Source: Apostichopus japonicus (lineage: Eukaryota; Echinodermata; Holothuroidea; Aspidochirotida; Stichopodidae). Taken from it: DNA of 64,000 nt. A model generated the notes under the pieces. The model searched no databases. It was not told where the DNA came from and saw only the letters and a list, made by a program, of their open reading frames with translations. Below, in pieces: positions 10,693 through 25,694 of this stretch (position 1 is its first letter; each line of letters opens with the position of its first letter). A program made the position numbers and the translations under genes. The DNA lies in the NCBI RefSeq assembly GCF_037975245.1, contig NC_092565.1, positions 14,167,499 through 14,231,498 of the forward strand. The letters are read 5' to 3'.

Positions 10693-13545
10693 CAGTCACT
10701 TTGCTGATTTCCACCGGATTGTACCAATTGTTCAACAAATAAAATAATAGCTTGGATTTACGCCAAATATGTCGTTCATACTGAATAATGTGTGCCTGTA
10801 ATAAGTATATGTGTTCTCAAAGAGCGCCGATCGAGACTCCACACACTAATTAATACATTTGTATTAATTAAACGTAAACACTATATACCTCCAAGCGATT
10901 ACTGGTTGTAACCTGTTGTGTAACCTTTTGTGTTATTAGAATTAAGATACCTCTGACGTCATCGAAATAATGAGTTAATGGTTTACAATCAATTAAACAA
11001 TATAGTGTGGAGGTCCTTTCACTTTCTCCTGCATTTCCAAGGTTTCAATGACTCATGAAGAATGCATGGGGATTTCCCGCAGCTGCCATCCTAATTGATG
11101 CTGACATTCCAAAAAGGGAGTTATGTAAGGTTGAAGGTACTTGTAAAAAAAATACGTTTTGGCATCATTGTTAGTAAACGTTTACTCAGTGCTCCCGGTA
11201 GCACCAGAAACGATCAAGCTTGGGAAGTTTCAGCCTTCTCTATGCTTTTTAAATCTCTGGGGAAATTCTTACGGCGAACTTGCTAGAAATATACTTCTAT
11301 ACTATTAGAAGTATACCTAGATATTAAATATAACATCACTTATTAGGCCGCAGTCGTGAAATTTATGTCCTTGGTAAGGCTTGGCTTACATTGTGATGGG
11401 TTAGTAACTTAACTGGTTGATTCAAGATAATCGTTCAGAATATGCTCGGAAAAATAAGCTAAAAACCTTTTACGGCATTGGATAACCTCCCTCCCCCCCA
11501 CCACCACCGCCCCTCCCCCTCCCTCACCCCACAACATGTTGTTTCTGTTTCTGTTGTTGACTTTGAACATTTTGAAAGACTTACTATAGCCCTTTGGTCG
11601 GGGCGCTACTTCACATGTGCTATAGCTCTATAGCTAAAAGTGTTATTTTAACATAGGAATGCTTACTATGTGATGCAGGAAGTAATTGCCCCATCTTGAC
11701 TGTTGTCTGGATTGGATAACAAACTCTTGTCGGCTGTAATCAAATATGATTAGAAAATTCATCGTATAAGATCAATCTTGCTAACAAACAGACAGGGTGA
11801 AGTTTCGGAATATAATTAACTCATCAAGACAGGCATCGACCTTACAACGAACAGAATATGAAACCAGGCAGGCCTTTTAAAGCTATGTTTTGTGTTGAAA
11901 TGTGCCTTTACTTATTCCGACTGAAAGCAGGTAATATTCACACAATGGTCTAATTGGACATCCCTCAATCCAACTGTGGTTGCAACCGTTAGATTTCTCC
12001 ATCATTAGAAGGGTTTCAAGCTGGAAGTGGAAGATTGTATTAAACAAATTTTATTTCAGGTTTTTGGTCTTTTGATGTCGTTGATCATATGCAACCGTTG
12101 AACATTTTCCCCATAATTTTATAATCCCTGGAGCGATTTTGATCGATTCACTGTTTTCAAGTATCTCATCTTTCAATAAAAGTGGTCGAGATTTAGGCAA
12201 ATTCAACGAAAAGGGGCAGCATTAATAAATAAAGCAATGACAGAAAGTGTACTTCTATGGAAGAGAAAGGTGTCATATTCGATATTAATTGAAAAACCCT
12301 ATCTCAGTATCTAATTTTATCATATCGTTCATCGAATGCAAAGTGTGTTTACCGTACAAGGCTCCCTGACTTCAAGAAGTGGATCATAGATAATATAATA
12401 GTTGATCTGTGAAGTCAACTTGGCAAATAATCTTTATAAACTTTATACTTTCCGTTTGTAATTTTCTTGTTGATTTTTTCTTAAATGATGTGACATTACG
12501 TTTCTAATGTTTGCTTATAGCTGTCAAAGTTTCGGTTTTTAGATGCCCATTCAAAATGGGGACACTGTTGAACAAATTATTTCAGTTTTATATAACTGAA
12601 AATAAAAATAAAACTTGTTTGGCTCAATTGCCATGATGACGTCACTAACTCTACTAACGCCAAATTCATTCATAAAATTTCACCAAATCTGAAATAATTG
12701 TATCTCCATGATACAAAATGACCTTTCGATGTGGTTTTGACACAAAGATGTCGCAAACCTCCTGCAGTCTTGTCGAACTATGAACTACATCCCGGATTAT
12801 CCCTTTAAGACAGACGATCGATGTTGCTATAGCGACGGAAACTTGATCGTGAAAGTAATCGCGCTGAGGTGCCTAGATAAGTGGAGTCCGCGTTCAACTA
12901 ATGTGTGCGTCCTTGCCCCTATACACTTTGCCACACCATAGAAACTGAACTAGGAAGAATGCTGACACAGTGTATCGCCGTGAAGCCTTGACAGTAGTGA
13001 GGGCGCTTTGCGTTGTATGGCAAAAAGCCAGGTCATTTGTACGTCTCCATACACACATTGTGCATTCGACTTTGAAATTGAATTTTCAATTTACCCTTCT
13101 TTTGTTTAAACATCAATCGAAAAGAAATTATTATCTCCAAAATATTCTAAAATTCAAAGGCCTGAGCTCTCGTATATATACAATACCATGATACGATGCT
13201 ATTCTAAAGAAACATACACCGTGGCAGACAACTGGAACTGAGTTACTTTCAACCGATATGTATCTGAGCGAGAATAAAATATTGAAGTTAAGCAGGTTTT
13301 ATAACGTCATTAAGTGGTTATTCATTTGTTCACAGTACATCAAGTTTATTCGATCAACACGAAAACAACTGTAGTTTCCTCCAAACAATACAGAGTAAAG
13401 ATGAACTTATAAACAGAAAAGCAATATATGGCCTAAATCCGACCCCACTCCTATAGTGAATCCGAGCCCACGTACAGCACTAATATTACACAAATACCCT
13501 ATGAGCTCTATATGATACTCTTTTTCAGTAAATAAAGCTTTATTC
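10693..13545. other. No gene seen
   Basis: Anonymous AT-rich DNA with a C-rich patch at 11485-11530. Short frames at 11095-11286 and 12970-13191 are not protein-like, and no exon flanked by matching splice sites was recognised. Confidence 0.4.
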
Positions 13546-13885
13546 TACTGTAACCAGAGAGTTGCTACTCATGCATTTGAGAAAGCTTCTACGCTGAGGG
13601 CTACTACCCCTCTGTAACAAGGGAGGTGCTACTCCCTGTTACCAAGAAGCTGATACCTTTTTCAGTAGTCAGGGAGCTACGACCCCCCCCCCCCCTTCTC
13701 TAAACTGAAAACTGCTGGAAATGATGCTCCCCGTTTCAAGAAAGAAGACGTTATTCCTTTGCTATGATCATTTCATCATGGAAGGAGCTAAATTACTGCT
13801 GTAACTATATATGCCAATATAGTGCCTGCTACTCCTGGTTTTAACCAGGAATGTGCTGCTCTACTATAACCTAGTACAACACATA
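13546..13885. repeat. Degenerate short tandem repeat
   Basis: Loose repeats of a GCTACTCC...GTAACCAGGGAG theme occur about ten times with variable spacing, including a C12 run at 13682-13693. Divergence is high and the unit boundary is not sharp. Confidence 0.45.
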
Positions 13886-14360
13886 TCTAGACAATAATAC
13901 TTATAATAATACTTTGACAATAATATACGTATAAATTAATAAACATACATCAATATAACTATTCATTTCAAACTTATAGAAAGATACAGCGTTTTTTCAT
14001 TTTATTTTATGCAATGGAAACGGATGACATTTATTTATTACGTTTCTATAGAAACATACATAATTCAAAAATATTACGTGTTATTAATGTAATCGAGGAA
14101 CCATAATGAAAGGAACTCGCGCTTATGTTATTTATAAATGACTGCAAGTTATACATATGTGTCACGTATTTTGCATATTCCTCTAATGAGTGTAAAGTGC
14201 ATTTTATATATTACATTTCAATGATAAGAATGAACGAGTTCTGATTGAACTAGCCGTATAGTTCTACTACTAAGTACATGTTCAGCTATATTAAAGAAAA
14301 GCTCACGAACTGCTGCATATCAATAAAATCTAGTTGCGCCGCTATTGTTAGACTTCACAT

Positions 14361-14730
14361 CAAGGGCGTAGGAACCGGTGGAGCTGGGGGGGGCGCCAGC
14401 CCCCCCCCCCAGTGAAAAATGTGGAGGGGCGGAAGTATCATTCCGCCCCCCGCTCCGCAAGTCAGAAAACCCCTTTTTCATTTCCAAATGAGAAAAAAAT
14501 CTCATTTGGAGCACCAAATTGCATCTAAGGCCAGGTGAAAATACAAAATTAAGTTTACAAAATGGAGTGGGTGTTGAAGTGTGCTATATTGCACCAAATT
14601 GCATCTGAGGCCACCTGGAAATGCAAAAAATTCCAAAGGGGAGGGGGACGCCCCCTCCCCTTAGACCCCTCCCCCAGGCCGGCCATCAGTCTTCAGCCCC
14701 CCCACTCAAAAGTACCTTCCTACGCCACTG
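14361..14730 (-). mobile_element. hAT-like MITE family 1, copy 2 (370 bp)
   Basis: Inverted copy of the 5511-5869 element: it starts CAAGGGCGTAGGAACC and ends TTCCTACGCCACTG. The 8-bp duplication CTTCACAT flanks it exactly at 14353-14360 and 14731-14738. It keeps the two internal GCACCAAATTGC phrases and the GGAGGGGCGGAAGTATCATT block. The short frames inside mirror those in the other copies and are not genes. Confidence 0.9.
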
Positions 14731-14738
14731 CTTCACAT

Positions 14739-17789
<3,051 letters not shown>

Positions 17790-17793
17790 CAGC

Positions 17794-17979
<186 letters not shown>

Positions 17980-19009
17980 GCAAAGTGATAGCGACATAAC
18001 GAACGCAGTACGAACCCGATCACGCATGAATCATACGAGTGCTAGGTACGGTTGAACATGAGTTCAATACCTGATTCTTAACAGCTTAGAGGATCAGCTG
18101 ATCGGGGAAACGGTGTCTCCGCGGCATGACTTTTCGCCCTATACACCTATGGTATGATATCCAGTATCTCTTGATTTACAGGTCATCAATATTTTCCCTC
18201 CACAAATTTGCTAGACAACTCAAAACAAGTTCACCCGTAAGTAAACTAGACACCCTTTACATGCCATCGTTAGGGTATTTTTCCTCACTGATACGTTTAG
18301 CTTGACTATTTTGACGATTCTTGCTAATATTATGACTCATAATATGTTCTAAAACTAGTGCTAAAACTATCTGCCAGTGAATATCGCATACTGTCCATGC
18401 GTTCACATTTTCAGGCCTGCCTTCAATTAGGTATTGGAAATCTCATCGAGCTACTGCCCCGCCCCTCGCCCCCCCCCCCCCCCTCCAGCAGGCTTCGACC
18501 CTGCCTTTTTCTTTATGTATTCATCAAAAAGATCCAGAGCTAGAAATTCCGAAATGTTCTGTTTTAGAGGTTATAACATAGAAATTTCCGAAATGTTCTT
18601 TTCTAGAGGTTAATAATGGCTACATATATTTAGATCCTTCCTTCAAACCCATTAGCTATATTGCCCTCACCAGTACAGAAATCAGTCAACGTGTGTGTCT
18701 TTCTGTTTCATCATTCATGATCTTTTTAAGTGTGCGAGCAGTCGTTTGTATATGTGTCTGTGTATTTGTGATTTGTATGCTTTGGCATTACGAAGTTAAC
18801 CGCACGTTGACCCCAACTAAAGGTCTTTGCACACGGACAACCACAACAGCTCAGACAGTATAAGATTATGCACCTTTCTTCTCTGACAGCGCGATACAGT
18901 ATTTTAGAGGTCGCTATGTTCATTTAAAAGGTGCCGTTGTACTGGTACAGGGACGCGATGTTTCATAAAATAAACCAGAATGCAATACCACATTGAGTTA
19001 AGAAGAGAC
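17980..19009. other. No gene seen
   Basis: Contains a direct repeat of AGAAATTCCGAAATGTTCTTTTCTAGAGGTTA-like sequence (two copies near 18542-18610) and a C-run near 18470-18483. No gene recognised. Confidence 0.4.
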
Positions 19010-19235
19010 CTATTGTTTTAGAGGAGGCCAAAGGTCATTTAGGGTCACCAGGGGTCAATTTGTGAAAACCTTGTTAACACGATATCTCAAGAATGGAAGC
19101 TTGGACCAATCCCATATTTAGGATGTAGTTGTGACACGTTGAGTACAATAAGCCTACTGTTTTTTTTTTTGTGGAGGTCAATGGTCATTTGGAGTCACCC
19201 TAGATCAAATTGTGGAAACCTTGTTTTATCATTTA
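19010..19235. repeat. Dispersed units of the 142-bp repeat family
   Basis: One and a half units related to the array at 480-1465: GTTAACACGATATCTCAAGAATGG near 19073, preceded and followed by GAGGCCAAAGGTCATTT and GAGGTCAATGGTCATTTGG. Confidence 0.6.
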
Positions 19236-20127
19236 CCGTATCTCCACCGACCAGCCTATTAGATAACATGTGCGTTACGCCTCATAAGAAGAGAGGAGGC
19301 TGTTGGCAATTGGAAATTAGCTTATGGGCATCTGTAGAATCCGAATCCAGAAGTCGAATAAATCGCCATTGGCTTATATGTGTCGCTAACAAAATACGTC
19401 GTTGCATTAAAAGGGTGAATTACAGGTATTATAGCTTTGCTTCCGTTGTTGAAGTTTTCCGTTGGATTCGCAACTGTCGAGATTCAGTGTCAAATAAAAA
19501 CTACAGGTTTTGGATGCAGTTACGTGTGGGAAATGACCAGGCGCCGTTTACGAAAATTAACTGTCGCCTAGTTAGATTTTTATCAATGACCAAGCTCAGT
19601 GCGAATTAACTGTGCAAATGTTTCGCTATCTGCACATGCATTATGTAGCATATTGGAAGTTTTCATGTGCGGAGATTGTTCACAAACTTCACGGAGAACT
19701 TATAACATAGTAGCGAAACCATCATTTCAAATCTAAAATAACAATTTATTACAGGGAACGATTTCAGCCTACGAAGTACGTAATGTGTTTTAAAGGCTTT
19801 CATAAAAATGTTGTGTTCGCATATTAATTTCTCAACCAATTAAAAAAGTTTATTAAACATCGATACAGAAAAGAATCAACCATGAAACAACAATTGTTTT
19901 TTTAATGAGCTAAACATATCTTAATTATGCCCGATAATTTGTGATTTGTGAATGTATGTTATTTTAGAATTCTAACATTTATCGTAAATGTATAGTTAAT
20001 ACACCTTCCCAAATAGTCGTTCGTAATAACCATCTGGATGAAGGTTTTACTTTTATTAAGCTATTTTGTGGTACAAATTGGTGAAGTTGTTACGCGACAA
20101 TAGGCTCGATGGTTCAGTCCCTGTTTT
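19236..20127. other. Anonymous region with one 156-codon open frame
   Basis: An open frame at 19139-19609 starts inside the upstream repeat and is the longest frame in the first 21 kb. Its translation is basic and Ser/Arg-rich, matches no family I know and has no repeats or domain motifs. I treat it as chance. The rest is AT-rich. Confidence 0.35.
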
Positions 20128-20622
20128 GATGCAAGGGGACTGGGGTTAGGAGCGGATCAGTCGGTTCGTTGCTTGGTGCCCGGGTTCTTTCAGGCTGGCT
20201 GACTTTGCTTAGAAATTATATGTACGTGTAGCATTATGTTCCCCTTCTGGGGCAATCGTGATACACATGTGCACCTGACAATGATCACACAGATCACAGT
20301 CTTGATGCAAGGGGGACTGGGGCTGGGAGCGGCTCAGTCGTTCTCGTTCGGTTGTTTAGTTTTTCTTAGCCAGGTACTTTCTTGGGTGACTTTTCTTAGA
20401 AAGTAGCTAATGGGTAGCATTATGTTCCTCTTCTATGGGAAGCGGGATATACACCTGACGATGATTATGATACAACTTGTGATGCGAGGGGACTGGGGTT
20501 GAGAGCGGACCAGTAGTTTGGTTTGTAATTGTTTGGTGAACATGTTCTTTCCTAGGCAACTTTTCTGAAAAATTATCATGTGTAGCATTATGTTCGCCTT
20601 CTAGGGGAATCGTGATACCAAC
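20128..20622. repeat. Three-copy 176-bp tandem repeat
   Basis: Units start at 20128, 20304 and 20481 (spacing 176 and 177). Each opens GATGCAAGGGGACTGGGG, then a GAGCGG..CAGT block, a GGTTCTTTC/GGTACTTTC block and a GTAGCATTATGTTCC block near its end. Copies are clearly diverged. No open frame runs through them. Confidence 0.8.
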
Positions 20623-20789
20623 GTATTCATTTCATTTATCCATTTTGCATTTTATTCATTCCAGGGATAACTCGACTCAAAACTTGAAAAATAAGGGATA
20701 TTTCGAAACTTCGACGATTTGTTTCAAAACCTTATTCGAAACTTTCGACCATTTTCGGCAGCCAATATTTATCACCAACCCCACCCCAC

Positions 20790-21093
20790 CAGGGGGTATA
20801 GGAAGCTTCCAAAAAGTGTGGGGGGGGGGACAACATCAGAGGGGCACATTCTCATTCCACAACCACCACTCGTTATGCAATTTACCGATACACAGTGGCT
20901 ATATATATGATGTGTTAGTATGCTATCGATACTTGATTATGGTGCTCGTGAATAATAAAAATAAAATATAAAAATTAACAAAGACAGTTATCAGAGGGCA
21001 CTTTTTATTTGCCAGTAGGGCACATTTGCTATTTTGAAGAAAAAAGTGGGGGCCAGTGCCCAGGTACCCCCCCCCGGTTCCTACCCCTAGCTG
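20790..21093. mobile_element. hAT-like MITE, second family (304 bp)
   Basis: Bounded by CAGGGGGTATAGGAAGC and the reverse-oriented GGTTCCTACCCCTAGCTG, and flanked by an exact 8-bp duplication CACCCCAC (20782-20789 and 21094-21101). The termini match each other only imperfectly, mainly through GGGGTA and GGAA. The interior has long G and C runs near 20819-20829 and 21067-21075 and no transposase frame. It lies a few hundred bases upstream of the RNF145 5' region. Confidence 0.85.
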
Positions 21094-21249
21094 CACCCCA
21101 CCTACCAGCAAACGTACATTAATTCCGTAAGTATCGGACCAACTGGTGGAATCCCCCGATATAAACTGTCAAATCCAGATATGCATCATCGACTCCTTGT
21201 CACAACATTACAAGGCATATGAGGAAAAGCTGTCAATGTTATTGTTATT

Positions 21250-21345
21250 ACTCGTTTCGATACACAGATAGGCCAATACAGACCATGGAGATACGGGATA
21301 CGCCTAACCATACATGTAGACGCCATCACTGATTTTCTACAGACG
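21250..21345 (+). other. Possible 5' noncoding exon of RNF145
   Basis: A strong donor, ACG|GTAAGT, ends at 21345. The next acceptor (CCCCACAG, ending 22579) opens the exon that carries the RNF145 start. An upstream ATG at 21285 would read a short frame ending in TGA. The 5' boundary of this exon is not visible, so the placement is inferred from the donor alone. Confidence 0.35.
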
Positions 21346-22579
21346 GTAAGTATTATTAAGGTCTATGTCATTCCGTGTTGCATAAATCGTCTTGATCCGT
21401 TGTTTTGACAATTTAATTGCGTTCCTGAAGTGAACAAGAATTTTGTATCCTCAAATAGTTATACGTAGGCTAGGCCTTACGTTAGTGCCTAGACTAGGCA
21501 TAGCTTACTGTAGCCTTTAGTGTTGGCGATATGTAACCTACCTTGGTAAGTGCTATATAAAGCAGAATATAAGTTTTTATATTCTGCTCTATGGTACTGC
21601 TATTTCTACTACTAGTGATTAATAATACTAAGTACTAGCCTAACAACACTAACAAATAACAGTTACAGACTGCATGCCATCAGATATGTACTTAGACCAA
21701 CCCTAATGCAGACGTTAGGGCCTAGGGCTGGACATGGAATCTATATGGGTCCCTACTCCTGAGTCCCAGCGGTTGTGTAGCGGTGCATAGGCAAAGTTAA
21801 GCTAGCCTTTAGCCCTAACTTTAGTTTAGGCCAAGGTTAAACAAGGTAAAGTTGTTTGTTCTCTAAACAAGTCATCTGTAAGTTGAGGAAATCATTCTAG
21901 TCACATATGCCAGTATCATGGTTACGTTATAGAAATGTTCAAATGGTATAGGACTAGCCTTGGCTTAATTTGCATTTGTTAACAACAAGATAATATCTAT
22001 AGCCTAGGCCAAATGTAGTCTTAAGTGTAACAGTAAAGTAATACTTGTCTAACAGTGATCAAAGTTCTGTAGAAATTAGTGTACAATGATATCAGTGTGA
22101 AGTACTGCACACAAAAATTATTTGAGACAGCTTATTGCCCGCTATTTACCAATCAAATATACCTTTTGACCAAGTTAGGAACAACTGTATGGTTCAAAAT
22201 ATGGTTGTTGTACTAACACTTAATGTAGTTGGTTGTTAGGTAGATCAAATGAGTTCAAGATGCCTATGTTTGTCTGTATTTGAAAGAAAGGCTATAATTG
22301 GAAACTGTTTATTTGTGTGATATTGTACAGTGCAATATATTTTGCTATTCTTTGACAAGGTTTTTATAACTTTATGAAACTACATGTCAGAAGTTGAAAA
22401 CATAGTCATTCCAGACAATTGGACTATTCTTAAGAAACCACCCAGATGACTTTGCATCATAAGTGTGTTCCAACATACAGAGAAGCTAATTTAACAACTT
22501 TACAAGTCAAGCACAACTAGGCTAATTATAGTACATTTCACAAGTTTATGGAAGTGTTTCAAGACATTTTTCCCCACAG
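21346..22579 (+). other. Probable first intron of RNF145
   Basis: Lies between the GTAAGT donor at 21346 and the pyrimidine-rich acceptor ending at 22579. Anonymous AT-rich sequence with no exon seen inside. Confidence 0.35.
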
Positions 22580-22660
22580 GTTCTGAAAATTAATAATGAA
22601 CATAATCCATCAATTCATGGCTTTGAATCTGTTCCTCTGAAACTAACAGATGACAGAAAG

Positions 22661-22871
22661 ATGGATTTCTACCAAACCAGAAAGCCTCAGCTTTTGAAGC
22701 TATCAAACATTCTCTTGCGTGTGCCAAGCATCTTCATCTTGGAATTACTTTACAACTCCAGGACTCGAGAAATACTCAAAGAAGGAGACGTACTCGGACA
22801 CAGCCCTAGCCGATATATAAACGAATGGGGTTTTAATCCCGACAATGTAACAGTGGGTGTACAGTATGTAG
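22661..22871 (+). CDS. RNF145: RNF145 first coding exon
   Basis: Encodes residues 1-70 plus the first base of codon 71 and ends in a strong donor G|GTAAGT. The exon starts at 22580 after CCCCACAG, leaving 81 bases of probable 5' UTR. RVPSIFILELLY is the recognisable family signature. Confidence 0.85.
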
Positions 22872-25694
22872 GTAAGTCGTAAAGTTGATACTTTCTTCAA
22901 TCTTGTGCAAAATTGTCCCTCGGAGAGTTTAGTGACTGGCCGCACTTGGTCTCAGGTTTTATTTTTATGATTTTTTCAGGTCTTTTCAGATTGGAACATA
23001 TGCAGTATCGCTAGCTCAGAGCATCATTATTGTAATAATGTATGAATATGAGGAAGATTTATTTCTGCCTTTTGCTATTGGTTAAGCTTTGAATAATAGT
23101 AAACATTGGATCATTCCATGTCAAATCACCAGATTTTGGAGAAGTTTGTAGTTCAACCTTCTAAAAAAACTAGCTCTCTTCTTGCATGATTAAAGAAAAT
23201 TTTGACAGTGTGCTTAAATTTCATAGAGCTCTGATCAAGCAAGGACAGTGGAGAGGGTCAAGCGACATCTGTGATTTGACACGGAATGACCTACTGTAAA
23301 TGTTATGAAGTAGCATGGAGTCTTTCTTGTCACCCAAAGATATGTAATAAGACAGTAAATGGTTAGCCTCCTTTTCACATCACCCATTGGACAAAATAGC
23401 AGCATGGTTTGTAGGCTTGAAATCGTGTAAATAGAACCAAGCTGTGTCTGACCTCATTTAGACTTTAAGAGCTGTTCTTAGATTCTTCATAAGGTTGCCC
23501 CTAACTTTTATGCCTCATTTGGGGAAAATGGGGTAGGTTTTGCAAATTGAGTGAAAGAGCTCTAAAGGCTCTTGCATGGCTTGTATGTTTATGTATTATT
23601 AAGTCATTCTTTATGATAGCAATATTGGACAATACAAAATCATGTATACATGGTGAAATTTGACCAGGAATGCTTGTAACTTCCACTGCTACACATTTTG
23701 AAAATAAAGGTTGCCTTTAAATGTTATAACATTTTAATTCAAACAGTATTCTGTGATACTGTATGTAGTGGACTTACTTCAGACCATGGTGTTTCTTTAC
23801 AAAGAGGACCAGATATCTGTTAATCTTTAGTATATATATTTTTGTCTGATCTGAACAAAACTGTTAAGGCTTTAATTTTGTCAATGTAGAACGTTTTCTA
23901 ATTGGACCTCATTTTAAATAACTAGTTTTAACTATAAGTTGTTAATGTTTTAATAAATATTTATTTGAAACAGGTTACGTTGTGGCGTTCCTCCTACATG
24001 CACTGCCAATCACCAAGCTCCTTGAGCTGTACCGGCACATCTTGGTAGGCATCTTGTTAATGGCCTCTCATTATGTCTCAAGTTACTTCATCTCCTGGGA
24101 GCAGCACGGGCAGCTCCCAGAGGAACCTGTATGTGAAGAGAGAAGTGTTCCAAGGATACTGGTGTTCCTAGGGATACAAGTTTTCATTGCCCTGCTCTGC
24201 GGTTTACTAATGAGAACTGGACATCTGTGGGCATTTGCTCCCTACCTTTTGCCTGTGACATCCAGATTACTGAATACTTCGCTGGAGACCACAGAAGCTT
24301 TTCACATTGTGGCCGAAACGTTTGTACTTACGGAGACCTCTGTTTTCATCCTTACGAATATCCTAGTGCCGTATAGACTCGCCCTCAACGGTCTGCAGAT
24401 GATGCAGGAGTACGTGGAACTGTACGGTATAGTGAGCGTCGTGTTTGCGGTCTACAATCGGTTCTTCATTCCCACCGTTTATCTCATCTTTTGGTTTTCA
24501 ATGTTTATGTATCACCTCTACATGTACTTCTTTACGAAATATCAGACGGTCTTTGAAGAGAAGTGGGTGATCCTACTCCTCACCACAATTGCAAATTGTT
24601 GTATGAGCCCTTGGAGTTTGATAGGACTCAGTTTCTCTGTGTCCTATGGAGCCTACACTGTCCTTACCTTCTGCAAGATCTATCTGAAGGGATTCTACAA
24701 GGTCAACGCAGAGAACGATTTTTTGAGGCAAGGTTGGACGGAGGGTATCACTCTCCTTCTTCTCGCACTTCAGACAGGGTTGTTGCAATTAAAGACTCAC
24801 GAGAAAGTCCTCCTTCTCAGTATCGTACTGTTCATCGTCATGTCCTCTACGATACAGTCCATCTACGAGCTAACGGATCCCGTCTTGCTCTCGCTGGGCG
24901 TGTCCAACAACAGGAACCTGCTGATGCACGTTAAGGTGTTGGTGATGTGTCTGCTGCTGTTTTGTACACCTCTCTACATGAGTTACATGCTCTTCTCCTA
25001 CTTTAGAGTAGAAATGTGGCTGATGATAATAATCTCCAGCTGTACTCTGACCTCGGTCCAGACGGCGGCGTCCGTCATGATCTACTTCTTGTTCATGTTG
25101 GACCATCGGAAGAAAGTCCCCGCGGAGAGTCTGGACGACATCGTCTACGGGATTCACGCACTGTGCCACATTGCCGAGTTCTCGATAGCGCTCTTTGTTT
25201 TGATCTACGGAGGTTGGGAATCCATGAAGGGGGACTACAATCTCGTGGGGACCTCCATCATTGCCATGCATTCGTATTTCAATGTCTGGCAGAGAGGTCA
25301 GAATGGATGGAACAGTTTCCTCTTGAGGATGAAGGCATCAAAGAGGGTGAAATCTCTGCCCAAGGCCGACCCGCAGGAACTGGAAGACGTTTGTGCAATA
25401 TGCTACGAGGAGATGACCTCGGCCTGTGTCACACCGTGCCGACATTACTTCCACACTATTTGCCTTAGGAAATGGTTGTACGTGCAGACAACTTGCCCAA
25501 TGTGTCACACTAACATAGCCCAGAGTGGAAAGGACAGCGAAAATGACGGGGAAGCGACCAGTAACACCAGAGTTCCCGGGTTGAGCACCGATGAGGCGCC
25601 GGGTGAGGGTGACAGTGAACCTTCAGAGGATGAGCAGCAGTATGAAGATGCAGCTGCATGCGTATGCAATCATTGTGAGAAGAATTACTCGTAA
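22661..25694 (+). CDS. RNF145: RNF145-like multi-spanning RING E3 ubiquitin ligase (join 22661-22871, 23974-25694)
   Basis: Two coding exons join across a phase-1 intron to give 643 aa, close to vertebrate RNF145. The N-terminus carries ILLRVPSIFILELLY and, across the junction, QYVGYVVAFLLHALP. A TRC8-type membrane domain of roughly a dozen hydrophobic segments follows, including landmarks EGITLLLLALQTGLLQL and HSYFNVW. The RING-H2 domain spans about residues 544-581 (CAIC, then PCRHYFH, then KWLYVQTTCPMC). An acidic Ser/Glu-rich tail ends in a short Cys/His cluster. The family sits in the ER membrane and in vertebrates takes part in sterol-controlled degradation of HMG-CoA reductase and SCAP regulation. 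The start at 22661 is the first ATG in the exon and matches the family N-terminus; the frame is open back to the acceptor, so a longer start in an upstream exon is not excluded. The YLYF motif of human RNF145 is not kept (here LYRHI). The paralogue RNF139/TRC8 is less likely, given the N-terminus and RING. Confidence 0.92.
23974..25694 (+). CDS. RNF145: RNF145 main coding exon
   Basis: Starts after the acceptor GAAACAG (23967-23973) and restores the frame as G-Y-V-V-A. Encodes most of the membrane domain, the RING-H2 and the tail in one 1721-bp exon, ending at a TAA stop (25692-25694). The first residue often called here as Met (23982) is a GTG valine inside the joined protein. Confidence 0.92.

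Noticed and set aside
19139-19609. 156-codon plus-strand frame
   Set aside because: Starts inside a dispersed repeat, has no domain, no homologue I know and no splice context.
24563-25468. Several 70-150 codon frames overlapping RNF145 on both strands
   Set aside because: Shadows of the RNF145 main exon in other frames.
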